Under the pieces are notes generated by a model, which did no database searches, was not told where the DNA came from, and was given only the letters and a program-made list of their open reading frames with translations. This document shows positions 1 through 9,015 of a stretch of 43,910 nucleotides of DNA, piece after piece. Within the stretch, counting starts at the first letter, position 1; every line of letters starts with the position of its first letter. Made by a program: the position numbers and the translations under genes. The DNA comes from an uncultured Clostridia bacterium (GTDB lineage Bacteria; Bacillota; Clostridia; Oscillospirales; Oscillospiraceae), in assembly GCA_946620645.1 (NCBI GenBank), contig CAMONN010000004.1:1-43910 (forward strand), read 5' to 3'.

Positions 1-283
1 CATGGCGGTCGAAGATCATCAGGCTACTTTTGCTCTTTAGATATCCCATATACTCTGACACACTCATATGGGGCGTGATTGCTACCAGCATATGGATATG
101 ATCCGGGCAACATTCCGCATCCAGTATTTCCACTCCTTTTCTCTCACTCAGCTCTCGTAAGATTTTTCCTACATCCGCCTTGATCTTCCCATATATGATC
201 TGTCTTCGGTATTTCGGTGCAAACACAATATGATACTTGCACCTCCACTTACTATGTGCTAAACTCTGGATGTCATCTTTCAT
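1..283 (-). CDS. tnpA: IS200/IS605-family transposase TnpA (Y1 HUH), truncated by the window edge
   Basis: Minus-strand translation from ATG at 283: MKDDIQSLAHSKWRCKYHIVFAPKYRRQIIYGKIKADVGKILRELSERKGVEILDAECCPDHIHMLVAITPHMSVSEYMGYLKSKSSLMIFDRH. It has the KYHIVFAPKYRR and DHIHMLV motifs of IS200 TnpA and runs off position 1. Confidence 0.95.
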   Translation of the reverse strand, partial: MKDDIQSLAHSKWRCKYHIVFAPKYRRQIIYGKIKADVGKILRELSERKGVEILDAECCPDHIHMLVAITPHMSVSEYMGYLKSKSSLMIFDRH

Positions 284-290
284 GACAAAA

Positions 291-344
291 CCTCCTGTGT
301 TTTCTTTCGTGGTTGCCAGACCACGCTTAGTTTAACACAGGAGG
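291..344 (-). promoter_or_regulatory. IS200 leader hairpin sequestering the tnpA Shine-Dalgarno
   Basis: Perfect 11-bp inverted repeat CCTCCTGTGTT (291-301) / AACACAGGAGG (334-344), with a nested hairpin CGTGGT/ACCACG (308-313/320-325). The AGGAGG immediately precedes the tnpA ATG on the minus strand. Confidence 0.75.
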
Positions 345-377
345 TTTTCTCTGCCATATACTAATGTCTTTTTTCCT

Positions 378-398
378 ACCCCCAGTTGAACTGGGGGT
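378..398. repeat. IS200-type subterminal hairpin (likely TnpA recognition hairpin near the left end)
   Basis: acccccagtt-g-aactgggggt perfect inverted repeat located at the outer, tnpA-proximal edge of the element. Confidence 0.7.
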
Positions 399-423
399 TT
401 ATTAACGCCTATCGGCTCCAAAT

Positions 424-465
424 AGAATGCCCGAGATTCCGAACCAACGGAGTCTCGGGCATTCT
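424..465 (-). terminator. Hairpin, likely terminator of the lacI-family gene
   Basis: 13-bp perfect stem agaatgcccgaga (424-436) / tctcgggcattct (453-465) downstream of the minus-strand regulator; weak U tract. Confidence 0.5.
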
Positions 466-601
466 TACAACATCACACAAAGAAAAAGCAATTATTTGGA
501 AATAAAGGCAACATAACTTGGCCGATTTTCCTACAGTTCCGGCCAGGTCCGTTAACTATTGTTACTTCCCCGTTTTTTGATTATCAGGTTCGTGGTGCGG
601 A

Positions 602-1657
602 TCACCGATTCTCCGGTAACGGCACTGTCCTGTCGAGTTTTCGGAACGGATCAAAGATCTGCGCCTCGGCGGAAAACCGGCTGCTCGTTCGGGGTTCTCT
701 GGTAGTCCCTCCGGCAGCGTATTGAACCGGAAACCGGTATACTCCCCGGCACTCTCCCGCCTGATCTATATGCAGAAGGAGGTCCACCGCCTTTGCCGCC
801 ATTTGAGGGACAGGCTGAACAATCGTCGAGCACACATAATCGCCTGTCGCAAAATCCAGAATTCCGTCATAACCGATCAGCTGCACATCATCCGGAATGC
901 GGATATTCTTTTCAGCCAGGTACTTCATTACCCGTAGTGCCAGACCGTCCGTATTGCAGAAGATTCCGTCAAATTCAAACCGCCCCTCATGAACATGCTT
1001 ATCGAGAAAGCGGTAAATCGGCGCCTCGGTTTCCGTATCATTCACCTGGAACAGCTCATGCGGAACACCTGCATCCTTACAGGCGCTCTCAAAGCCGAGA
1101 CCCCGTCGTTCAACCTCTCCGCAGATGACCGGCCCGATGCGCAGGAACAGCAGCCTTCTGCACCCGAGAGCAATCAGCCTTTCGGCCGCCATCCGTCCTC
1201 CGGCAAAGTTGTCGGAGGCAACGCAGGGAATCCTGTCGCTGTGTTGTCGGTCAAAGCTTACCACCGGAATGGAACCGAGCTGCTCAAAATCAGGGCTGTA
1301 GGTCAGGGCGAATACGCCCTCAACAATATTCTGCCGTGCAAGAGCAAAACACCTCTGCTCACTCTGCTCATCATAATTGGTAATCATCAGCAGGCTGCGG
1401 TAGTTTTCCCGGGCGAGAGCAGCAGTAAGCTCATCTGCCAAACGGGCAAAGAAGGGATGCCGAAGCGAAGGCAGAACAAGAGCAATACACATGCTGCGCT
1501 GGATTTTCAGGGCGCGCGCATAGGTATTGAGGTGATACCCGAGCCTTGCCGAAGCTTCTTCAACCCGCCGCCGGTAGTCTTCTCCGACTTCAGCCCCGTT
1601 GAACACGCGCGACACCGTGCCCAGCGACACTCCGGCCTCCTGTGCAACATCTTTCAT
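602..1657 (-). CDS. LacI-family transcriptional regulator
   Basis: MKDVAQEAGVSLGTVSRVFNG helix-turn-helix followed by a periplasmic-binding-like sugar-sensor domain. Internal Met at 1657 preferred over the longer ORF start at 1726. Confidence 0.93.
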   Translation of the reverse strand: MKDVAQEAGVSLGTVSRVFNGAEVGEDYRRRVEEASARLGYHLNTYARALKIQRSMCIALVLPSLRHPFFARLADELTAALARENYRSLLMITNYDEQSEQRCFALARQNIVEGVFALTYSPDFEQLGSIPVVSFDRQHSDRIPCVASDNFAGGRMAAERLIALGCRRLLFLRIGPVICGEVERRGLGFESACKDAGVPHELFQVNDTETEAPIYRFLDKHVHEGRFEFDGIFCNTDGLALRVMKYLAEKNIRIPDDVQLIGYDGILDFATGDYVCSTIVQPVPQMAAKAVDLLLHIDQAGECRGVYRFPVQYAAGGTTREPRTSSRFSAEAQIFDPFRKLDRTVPLPENR

Positions 1658-1851
1658 TGTAGGCTGCGCTTTATCCTTCAAATTACAGTCCCCCCAGGAC
1701 ATGAAAAATCGACCGTATTCCGTCAACCGGATACATGTATATTATAACAAGATACGAAAAAAAATGAAAGCCGAAGCACCGGAAATCATTTTCGTCAAAG
1801 TGCAAAAAAATAGTTGCGTCATTTTATGCAAAACATAGAATCTACCCTGCT

Positions 1852-1861
1852 AAAACGTTTT
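1852..1861. promoter_or_regulatory. Candidate upstream LacI-type operator
   Basis: Palindrome aaaacgtttt in the divergent intergenic region. Confidence 0.55.
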
Positions 1862-1876
1862 CGTTCCACTCATTAA

Positions 1877-1905
1877 TTGACAGCAAGTTCACAATATGGT
1901 AATAT
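1877..1905 (+). promoter_or_regulatory. Sigma-A type promoter of the sugar utilisation operon
   Basis: TTGACA (1877-1882), 17-nt spacer, TAATAT (1900-1905). Confidence 0.75.
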
Positions 1906-1918
1906 TCCTGCGTTATGG

Positions 1919-1932
1919 ATGAAACGTTTCAT
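1919..1932. promoter_or_regulatory. LacI-type operator overlapping the start-site region
   Basis: Perfect 14-bp palindrome atgaaacgtttcat just downstream of the -10. Confidence 0.75.
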
Positions 1933-2007
1933 GTGCGTCGTTTCTTTGAAAAAAGCGATTATGTGAAATGATTTTCAGAAAAAAACAAAATGAGAAAGGA
2001 AACAAAC

Positions 2008-3270
2008 ATGAAAAAAGCACTTGCCCTGATCCTCGCACTCGTCATGGTTCTCGCACTGGCGGCCTGCGGCGGCGGCACGGAAGCCGCTACCACTTCCAGC
2101 GGCGTGAACCTCACCATTTTCAACTCCAAGATGGAAATCCAGAGCCAGATGGAAGAGATGGCCGCCCAGTATTCCAAGGAAAAGGGCGTCAATGTGGAGG
2201 TTTACTACTCCTCTGACACCGTTGCCGCCCACATGTCCACCAAGTACGCCTCCAATGACCCCTATGTCATCTCCATGGTTGATGCCAAGGACATCTACTC
2301 TCTCGGACCCGAGCACGCCATTGATCTGAGTGCTGAGAAGTGGGTCGGCGACACCACCCAGGCAATCTCTGTTGACGGCAAAGTTCTCGGCTTCCCCGTT
2401 TGTGTCGAGGCCCGCGGCATTCTGTACAACGCCGATGCCATCAAGGCCGTTACCGGTGAGGATTTTGATCCCGCTGCCGTAAAGACCACTGCTGATCTTG
2501 AATCTGTGATCGCGAAGCTGGTCGCCGGCGGTATGGAGGCTCCTGTCGGCCTGCAGAAGGAAGACTGGTCCCTTGGTGCACACTACTTCGCGGAAGTCTA
2601 CGAGCAGCAGGACGATCCTGATGCCTTTATTGCCGGCATCAAGGACGGCAGCATCAAGCTCATCGATGACCCCGTTTTCAACGCCATGATGGACACCTTC
2701 GATGTTCTTAAGGCCAACAACTATGCCAAGGCGGCACCCCTTTCCGCAGTGCGTGAAGACACCGAGATGATGCTCGCCCAGGGCGACCTCGCATTCAAGT
2801 ACGGCGGCAACTGGGACTGGTCCAACATCAAGGACTTTGACCCCAGTGAAAACCTCGGCATGATGCCGGTTCCCAGCACCCTCGCCGGCTATAACGAGAA
2901 GCTCGTCGGCGGCGGTTCCAAGTACTTCTACATTGATAACGCTGTTTCCGCAGAGCAGCAGCAGGCCGCGAAGGACTTCCTGAACTGGCTGGTCTATGAT
3001 GAGGAAGGTCAGGACTTCCTGGTGAATACCTGCGCACTGGTTCCCGCGTTCTCCAACATTACGCTTCCTGTTTCCGATCCCCTCGGCGCTTCCGTGAAGA
3101 GCTATGCCGATAAAGGCGCCCTCACCGGAAACTACAACTATCTGCCTGATGACCACTATGCCAAGGTCGGTATTTCCTTCCAGAAGTATCTTGCCGGTGA
3201 AATCGATCGTGCCGGCTTTGCTGATGAAGTGACTGCCTACTGGGCAACTGCTGAGGTCGGCGCCCACTAA
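2008..3270 (+). CDS. Sugar ABC transporter substrate-binding lipoprotein (CUT1 type)
   Basis: MKKALALILALVMVLALAAC lipobox; extracellular solute-binding fold; followed by two CUT1 permeases. ATG at 2008 has an upstream gagaaagga SD. Confidence 0.93.
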   Translation: MKKALALILALVMVLALAACGGGTEAATTSSGVNLTIFNSKMEIQSQMEEMAAQYSKEKGVNVEVYYSSDTVAAHMSTKYASNDPYVISMVDAKDIYSLGPEHAIDLSAEKWVGDTTQAISVDGKVLGFPVCVEARGILYNADAIKAVTGEDFDPAAVKTTADLESVIAKLVAGGMEAPVGLQKEDWSLGAHYFAEVYEQQDDPDAFIAGIKDGSIKLIDDPVFNAMMDTFDVLKANNYAKAAPLSAVREDTEMMLAQGDLAFKYGGNWDWSNIKDFDPSENLGMMPVPSTLAGYNEKLVGGGSKYFYIDNAVSAEQQQAAKDFLNWLVYDEEGQDFLVNTCALVPAFSNITLPVSDPLGASVKSYADKGALTGNYNYLPDDHYAKVGISFQKYLAGEIDRAGFADEVTAYWATAEVGAH

Positions 3271-3293
3271 TATTTAAGCCGCTGAGCAAATAC

Positions 3294-3325
3294 AACCCGG
3301 GTATCTGATATCCGGTACCCGGGTT
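3294..3325 (+). promoter_or_regulatory. Intercistronic hairpin after the SBP gene (attenuator or 3'-end stabiliser)
   Basis: aacccgggta (3294-3303) / tacccgggtt (3316-3325) perfect 10-bp stem, no strong T run. Confidence 0.5.
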
Positions 3326-3354
3326 CCTTCAGCGGAAAATGGGAAGGTGTTTCA

Positions 3355-4233
3355 ATGAAACAAAATACCCTGGGTTACAAAATCAAACAGTACCTGATGT
3401 TTGGCGGTGTGGGAACGGTTCTGTTCCTCGGCGTCGTCGCCGTCCCCTTTATCTACGGTCTCTATCTCACCCTGACCAGCTGGGACGGCGTCAGCAGAAG
3501 CAAGCCCTTTGTGGGTTTTGCGAATTTTGCCGCCGCTTTCCAGGACACCACCTACTGGCAGGCCATGGGCCGCACGGTGATTTACTCCATCTTTGCGGTC
3601 ATTCTGATTAACATTGTCGCCTTCGCCCTGGCTTATCTGGTTACCAGCGGCGTGAAGGGACAGAATTTCTTCCGCGCAGGCTTCTTCGTGCCGAACCTGA
3701 TCGGCGGTATCGTCCTCGGTTATGTCTGGCAGTTTGTGTTTAACCGCGCATTCGTTGCCATTGGAAAGGCCATTACCGGCGGCACCGCGGTCTCGCTGCT
3801 TGCAAGCCCCAACGGCGCCATGTTCTGTCTGATTCTGGTATCGGTATGGCAGTATGCCGGCTACATGATGCTGATTTATGTCGCAGGTTTTATGAGCGTT
3901 TCCAAGGACGTGCAGGAAGCCTCTCTGATTGACGGCTGCACCCCCGCACAGGCCATGAAAAACGTCACCATCCCCCTGATGCGTTCCAGCTTTGTACAGT
4001 GCATATTCCTCAGCATCACACGCTGCTTCGTTGTGTACGATGTGAACCTCTCCCTGACCAAGGGCGAACCCTTCGGTTCCTCTGTAATGGCCGCCATGCA
4101 CGTTTACAACCAGGCCTTTACCTACAAGAACTACGGGCTTGGCCAGGCAGAGGCCGTGATTCTGTTCCTGGTTTGCGCCATTGTCGGCGTCACCCAGGTT
4201 ATGGTTGGTAAGAGAGGGGAGGTCGAAGCATAA
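3355..4233 (+). CDS. Sugar ABC transporter permease (MalF/UgpA-like)
   Basis: Multispan membrane protein with EASLIDGCTPAQAMKNVTIPLM EAA-loop motif. Confidence 0.93.
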   Translation: MKQNTLGYKIKQYLMFGGVGTVLFLGVVAVPFIYGLYLTLTSWDGVSRSKPFVGFANFAAAFQDTTYWQAMGRTVIYSIFAVILINIVAFALAYLVTSGVKGQNFFRAGFFVPNLIGGIVLGYVWQFVFNRAFVAIGKAITGGTAVSLLASPNGAMFCLILVSVWQYAGYMMLIYVAGFMSVSKDVQEASLIDGCTPAQAMKNVTIPLMRSSFVQCIFLSITRCFVVYDVNLSLTKGEPFGSSVMAAMHVYNQAFTYKNYGLGQAEAVILFLVCAIVGVTQVMVGKRGEVEA

Positions 4234-5096
4234 TGACTGAGAACGAAAAAGCCGCCCGCCAGAAGAAGATCTCCCATGCAATCATGTGGATTGTGCTTTT
4301 GCTCCTGTTTGTCTGTTTTATCTTCCCCTTTATTCTGGTTATCATTAACGTCTTCAAGTCCAAGGCGGATATTGTGGCCAACCCCATGGCGCTGATCGGC
4401 GCCCACGGATTCACCCTGAAGAACTTCCCGGAAGCCATGAAGAAGATGAACTTCCTCACCGTCTTCGGGAACTCCCTGATCATCACCTGCTGCGCGACCG
4501 TCCTGACCATTCTGGTTTCCTCCATGATGTCCTTCGTCATTGTCCGAAACGGCAGATGGAAGTTCTGCGCGCTGATCTTCTCCCTGATGATCGCTTCCAT
4601 GGTTATCCCCTTCCAGGTTCTGATGGTTCCCCTGGTTTCTGTCTACGGCGGTATCCTCAATGTATTAAACCACAGGATTACCCTGATTCTGATGCATGTC
4701 GGCTTCTCGGTATCCATGGCCGTTTTCATGTTCCACGGGGCGATTAAAACCAATATCCCCCTGGCGCTGGAAGAGGCGGCAACCATTGACGGCTGCTCCC
4801 GCTGGCAGACCTGGTGGAAGGTTGTCTTTCCTCTCCTGAAGCCCACCATCGCCACTGTCGGCATCATCAACGCCATGGCGTACTGGAACGACTACCTGCT
4901 GCCGAGCCTGGTGCTGACCAAGAAGAATCTTTACACCATTCCCATTGCGACGCAGGCTTTCTACGGCACCTATTCCACCGACATCGGGCTGGTCATGGCC
5001 GCTCTGCTGCTGGCTATGCTGCCGATCCTGATCCTCTACGTGTTCCTGCAGCGCTACATTGTCGAAGGCGTTGCCTCCGGCGCTGTCAAGGGCTGA
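4233..5096 (+). CDS. Sugar ABC transporter permease (MalG/UgpE-like)
   Basis: EEAATIDGCSRWQTWWKVVFPLLKPT EAA loop; start overlaps the previous stop. Confidence 0.93.
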   Translation: MTENEKAARQKKISHAIMWIVLLLLFVCFIFPFILVIINVFKSKADIVANPMALIGAHGFTLKNFPEAMKKMNFLTVFGNSLIITCCATVLTILVSSMMSFVIVRNGRWKFCALIFSLMIASMVIPFQVLMVPLVSVYGGILNVLNHRITLILMHVGFSVSMAVFMFHGAIKTNIPLALEEAATIDGCSRWQTWWKVVFPLLKPTIATVGIINAMAYWNDYLLPSLVLTKKNLYTIPIATQAFYGTYSTDIGLVMAALLLAMLPILILYVFLQRYIVEGVASGAVKG

Positions 5097-5126
5097 GTTC
5101 AGGTTATCATTCCCAGACGAAACGAG

Positions 5127-5157
5127 AGATTTCCCCGTCTTTTTGGCGGGGAAATCT
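5127..5157 (+). promoter_or_regulatory. Intra-operon hairpin between permease and yesL-like gene
   Basis: agatttccccg (5127-5137) / cggggaaatct (5147-5157) perfect 11-bp stem. Confidence 0.45.
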
Positions 5158-5196
5158 GTTGTCATTTTACATTCCCGTGAGAAGGAGCGCTGCGCT

Positions 5197-5826
5197 TTGA
5201 ACAGACTCTTTGATATGGAAAACCCCTTCTGGCAGGGGCTGAGCATTGTTGCAGACATGATGATGCTGAATCTTCTGACGCTCTTGTGCAGCCTTCCGGT
5301 GGTCACTCTGGGCGCCGCCTTTACCGCAATGAACGATGTAGTGATCCGAATCGTCCGGCAGGAGGAAGGCGGTATTGTCAGGGGCTTCGGAAAGGCCTTC
5401 CGGCAGAACCTGAAAAACGGCTGTCTTTTCGGCCTGCTCCTTCTGGCTGTCATGGGGATCCTCTACTTCGACTATCTGTGCGCGCTGACCTATGCGCCGG
5501 TCTTCCGTTTTGGAATTGCGGCGCTGGCCATTCTTTTGCTGGCTGTTGCCATTTACACCTTTGCTCTGCTGGCGCGGTACGAGAACGGCCTCTTTGCCAC
5601 CATCAAAAACGCCGCTGCCCTCTGCGTCGCCTTCTTTCCCAGAACCCTGGGGATTCTGGTCTTTACCCTCGCGCTGTGGCTGCTGGGTGTCCGGTTTTAC
5701 CGTATCGGGGCCCCGGTTCTGATCCTTCTGGGCTTTTCTCTTCCCTGTTATGTCGCAATTCTTCTGCTCCGCCCGATGTTTAACCGGCTTGAGCAGCCCG
5801 TAGAGGAGAGTGAAAAAAATGACTGA
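5197..5826 (+). CDS. YesL/DUF624-family membrane protein
   Basis: MNRLFDMENPFWQGLSIVADMMMLNLLTLLCSLPVVTLGAAFTAM is a typical YesL N-terminus. TTG start at 5197 after a GAAGGAG SD. Confidence 0.85.
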   Translation: MNRLFDMENPFWQGLSIVADMMMLNLLTLLCSLPVVTLGAAFTAMNDVVIRIVRQEEGGIVRGFGKAFRQNLKNGCLFGLLLLAVMGILYFDYLCALTYAPVFRFGIAALAILLLAVAIYTFALLARYENGLFATIKNAAALCVAFFPRTLGILVFTLALWLLGVRFYRIGAPVLILLGFSLPCYVAILLLRPMFNRLEQPVEESEKND

Positions 5827-7474
5827 CGCTACACCCTGGTGGAAAAAGGCTGTAATCTACCAGATCTATCCCCGCAGCTTCCAGGATTCCAACGGAGACG
5901 GAATCGGGGATATCCCCGGGATTATTTCCAGGCTGCCTTACCTGGAAAAGCTGGGCATTGACGCCATCTGGCTTTCTCCGGTATACCGCTCCCCGCAGGA
6001 TGACAACGGATACGACATTTCGGACTATCAGGATATTGACCCGATTTTCGGAACCCTCTCGGACATGGACCGCCTCATTGCCGAAGCCGGGAAACGGGGG
6101 ATCCGCATCATCATGGATCTGGTTTTGAACCATTCCTCCGATGAACACCCCTGGTTTCTGGAGGCGAAAAAGAGCCGTGACAACCCGTTCCACGACTATT
6201 ACATCTGGCGGGACGGAGACGGAATCCATCCCCCGGATGAGACAAAGGCTTCCTTCGGCGGGTCGGCCTGGGAGTGGGTTCCCGGGGTCGGGCAGTACTA
6301 CTTCCACCAGTTTTCGGTAAAGCAGCCGGACCTCAACTGGAAGAACCCCCGGCTGCGGTCGGCCCTCTATTCCATGATTCGCTGGTGGACTCAGCGGGGG
6401 ATCCGCGGGTTCCGCCTGGACGTGGTGGACCACCTCGGAAAAGACCCGGACCTCGGAATCAAGGTCAACGGCCCCATGCTGCACCCCTATCTTCGTGAGA
6501 TGCGCCTTCAGGCTTTTTCAGATCCCGGGCTGGTCACTGTCGGGGAAGCCTGGAGTGCGGATACGGACTCGGCGAAGCTTTACTCCAACCCTGACGGGTC
6601 GGAGCTCTCCATGGTCTTTCAGTTTGACCATATGAAGCTGGATCAGCGTCCGGAAGGAGATAAATGGGACCTTGTTCCGCCGGATTTTATTGCTCTCAAA
6701 CAGATCTTCACCAAGTGGCAGCGGGGGCTTTCCGGCTGCGGCTGGAACAGTCTGTTCTGGGAAAACCACGACCTGCCCCGCAGCATTTCCCACCTGGCGG
6801 ACGACGGCGAATACCGGATTCCCTCGGCGAAAATGCTGGCCATTTTACTCCACGGCATGCAGGGAACCCCCTATGTCTATCAGGGTGAGGAGCTCGGCAT
6901 GACCAACGCCTGGGATTTCACCCTGGAGGAGTATCAGGATATCGAAATCCGGAATATGATCCGGGAAAAACGGGCGGCGGGATTGCCCGATGAAGAAATC
7001 CTGAGGCGGGTGCGCAGCAAGGGCCGGGACAACGCCCGGACTCCGATGCAGTGGGACGCAGGACCCCAGGCGGGCTTTTCTTCGGGAACGCCCTGGCTTC
7101 GGGTTAATCCCAATTACCGGGAAATCAATGCCGCATCCCAGGTGGACCGGCCGGGGTCTGTCTTTGAATGCTACCGTACACTGATCCGCCTCCGGAAAGA
7201 GCTGCCTGTCTTCACCGACGGTACCTATGTACCGCTGCTGGAAGATCATGAGAAGCTTTTCGCCTACCGGCGCCGGGATTCCGGCTCGGAGCTGCTGGTG
7301 ATCTGCAATTTTTCCGCCGGCTGTACAGAAAACCCCCTGGCAGCGGAAACCGCGGAAGGGGAACTCCTGGTCTGCAGCTATGAAAGTGCCGGGCAGCCTT
7401 CGGTGCTCAGGCCCTATGAAGCGCGGATGTATCTGAAAACAAGGGATCTTGGAAAGGATGAAGCCAATGAGTGA
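5819..7474 (+). CDS. GH13 alpha-glucosidase / oligo-1,6-glucosidase
   Basis: MTDATPWWKKAVIYQIYPRSFQDSNGDGIGDIPGI; GH13 motifs DLVLNHSSDEHPWF, GFRLDVVDH, VGEAW, ENHDLPR. Confidence 0.93.
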   Translation: MTDATPWWKKAVIYQIYPRSFQDSNGDGIGDIPGIISRLPYLEKLGIDAIWLSPVYRSPQDDNGYDISDYQDIDPIFGTLSDMDRLIAEAGKRGIRIIMDLVLNHSSDEHPWFLEAKKSRDNPFHDYYIWRDGDGIHPPDETKASFGGSAWEWVPGVGQYYFHQFSVKQPDLNWKNPRLRSALYSMIRWWTQRGIRGFRLDVVDHLGKDPDLGIKVNGPMLHPYLREMRLQAFSDPGLVTVGEAWSADTDSAKLYSNPDGSELSMVFQFDHMKLDQRPEGDKWDLVPPDFIALKQIFTKWQRGLSGCGWNSLFWENHDLPRSISHLADDGEYRIPSAKMLAILLHGMQGTPYVYQGEELGMTNAWDFTLEEYQDIEIRNMIREKRAAGLPDEEILRRVRSKGRDNARTPMQWDAGPQAGFSSGTPWLRVNPNYREINAASQVDRPGSVFECYRTLIRLRKELPVFTDGTYVPLLEDHEKLFAYRRRDSGSELLVICNFSAGCTENPLAAETAEGELLVCSYESAGQPSVLRPYEARMYLKTRDLGKDEANE

Positions 7475-8993
7475 AGAGCTCAAGCGGGCAAGAGAATATG
7501 AAGCGGAATTCGGCAGCCGGATCTCTGCTGCGGACCGGCCGTTATTTCATCTCAGTCCCTACGCCGGCTGGATGAATGATCCCAACGGCTTTTCTTTCTA
7601 CCGGGGAAAATACCATATGTTCTACCAGTATTATCCCTATGATTCCCACTGGGGACCCATGCACTGGGGCCACGCCGTAAGCGCTGATCTTCTCCACTGG
7701 GAACACCTGCCGGCAGCCCTGGCGCCGGACCGGCCGTACGATCATGACGGCTGCTTTTCCGGCAGTGCGGTTACGGCCCCCGACGGCCGTCAGATGCTGA
7801 TGTATACCGGGGTGCGCAAGGAAGTGCAGCCTGACGGCAGCATCCGGGACGTGCAGACTCAAAACCTCGCCTTCGGCGACGGTATCGATTACGAAAAATA
7901 TGACGGGAATCCCGTTCTCACAGAAGATGATCTCCCTGAGGGCGGCAGCCGTTTTGACTTCCGCGACCCGAAGATGTGGCCCTGCGAAGACGGCCGGTGG
8001 TGTATGGCGGCTGTAAACGATCATTTCGGTGAAGGCGGAGAGGTGCTGCTGTATGAGAGCCGGGACCTTCTGCACTGGACTCTCATGGGGCCGCTGGTCA
8101 CCAACCACAACCGCATCGGCCTGATGTGGGAGTGCCCGGATCTCTTCTCCCTGGACGGGTACGATGTGCTTCTCGCCAGCGCCCAGGACATGCTGCCGAA
8201 GGATTTCGAATACCATAACGGAAACGGGACCTTCTATCTCCTCGGCCACTGGGACAGGGTCAAAGGCTGTTTTCATACTGAAGTGGATCACGCGGCAGAC
8301 TACGGCATCGATTTTTACGCACCTCAGACGATTCTGACACCCGACGGCAGGCGTGTCATGATCGGGTGGATGCAGAACTGGGATACCTGCAATCTTCACA
8401 CTTCATCCGTTCCCTGGTTCGGCCAGATGAGCCTCCCGCGGGAACTGAGCATCCGGGACGGCATTCTCTATCAGCAGCCCCTCCGGGAATTGGAATCTCT
8501 TCGAAAGAGGAACGTGGTTTACAGAGATGTTCATCTGGTGGACCGCGAAATCCGCCTGGAGGGCGTTCAGGGCCGGACTCTGGATATGACGCTGGAGCTG
8601 GAGCCGGATGATGAAAGCCCCCTCTATCACCGCTTTGCCATCCGATTTGCGAAAAGTGAACAGTACCAGACCACCGTCAGCTTCCGTCCCCACGAGTCGG
8701 TTCTTAAAATCGACCGGAAATTTTCGGGGTCCCGGCGGGCCGTTATTCATCAGAGGAGGGCGAAAGTCCGTCACCGGGACGGCCGCCTGAAGCTTCGGCT
8801 GATTCTGGACCGCTTCAGCTGTGAAGTGTTCGTTAATGACGGAGAGCAGGTGCTCTCCATGGTGGTCAGCACAGACCTGAGCGCTCAGGAAGTCAGTTTT
8901 TTTGCCGCCGGCAGCATGCGCTTTCATGTCAGCGCGTATGAGCTGGCTGATGAACATCCGGCCGCAGCTGAAGCCGGCAATTCCCAACAGTAA
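7467..8993 (+). CDS. GH32 sucrose hydrolase / beta-fructosidase
   Basis: GWMNDPNGFSFYRGKYHMFYQYYP, FRDPKMW and WECPDLF are hallmark GH32 motifs. Confidence 0.94.
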   Translation: MSEELKRAREYEAEFGSRISAADRPLFHLSPYAGWMNDPNGFSFYRGKYHMFYQYYPYDSHWGPMHWGHAVSADLLHWEHLPAALAPDRPYDHDGCFSGSAVTAPDGRQMLMYTGVRKEVQPDGSIRDVQTQNLAFGDGIDYEKYDGNPVLTEDDLPEGGSRFDFRDPKMWPCEDGRWCMAAVNDHFGEGGEVLLYESRDLLHWTLMGPLVTNHNRIGLMWECPDLFSLDGYDVLLASAQDMLPKDFEYHNGNGTFYLLGHWDRVKGCFHTEVDHAADYGIDFYAPQTILTPDGRRVMIGWMQNWDTCNLHTSSVPWFGQMSLPRELSIRDGILYQQPLRELESLRKRNVVYRDVHLVDREIRLEGVQGRTLDMTLELEPDDESPLYHRFAIRFAKSEQYQTTVSFRPHESVLKIDRKFSGSRRAVIHQRRAKVRHRDGRLKLRLILDRFSCEVFVNDGEQVLSMVVSTDLSAQEVSFFAAGSMRFHVSAYELADEHPAAAEAGNSQQ

Positions 8994-9015
8994 ACCGGAA
9001 AAAGGAGAGTAAGAG

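Noticed and set aside
1975-3267. 430-aa minus-strand ORF
   Set aside because: Antisense to the SBP gene, which has lipobox, SD and operon context.
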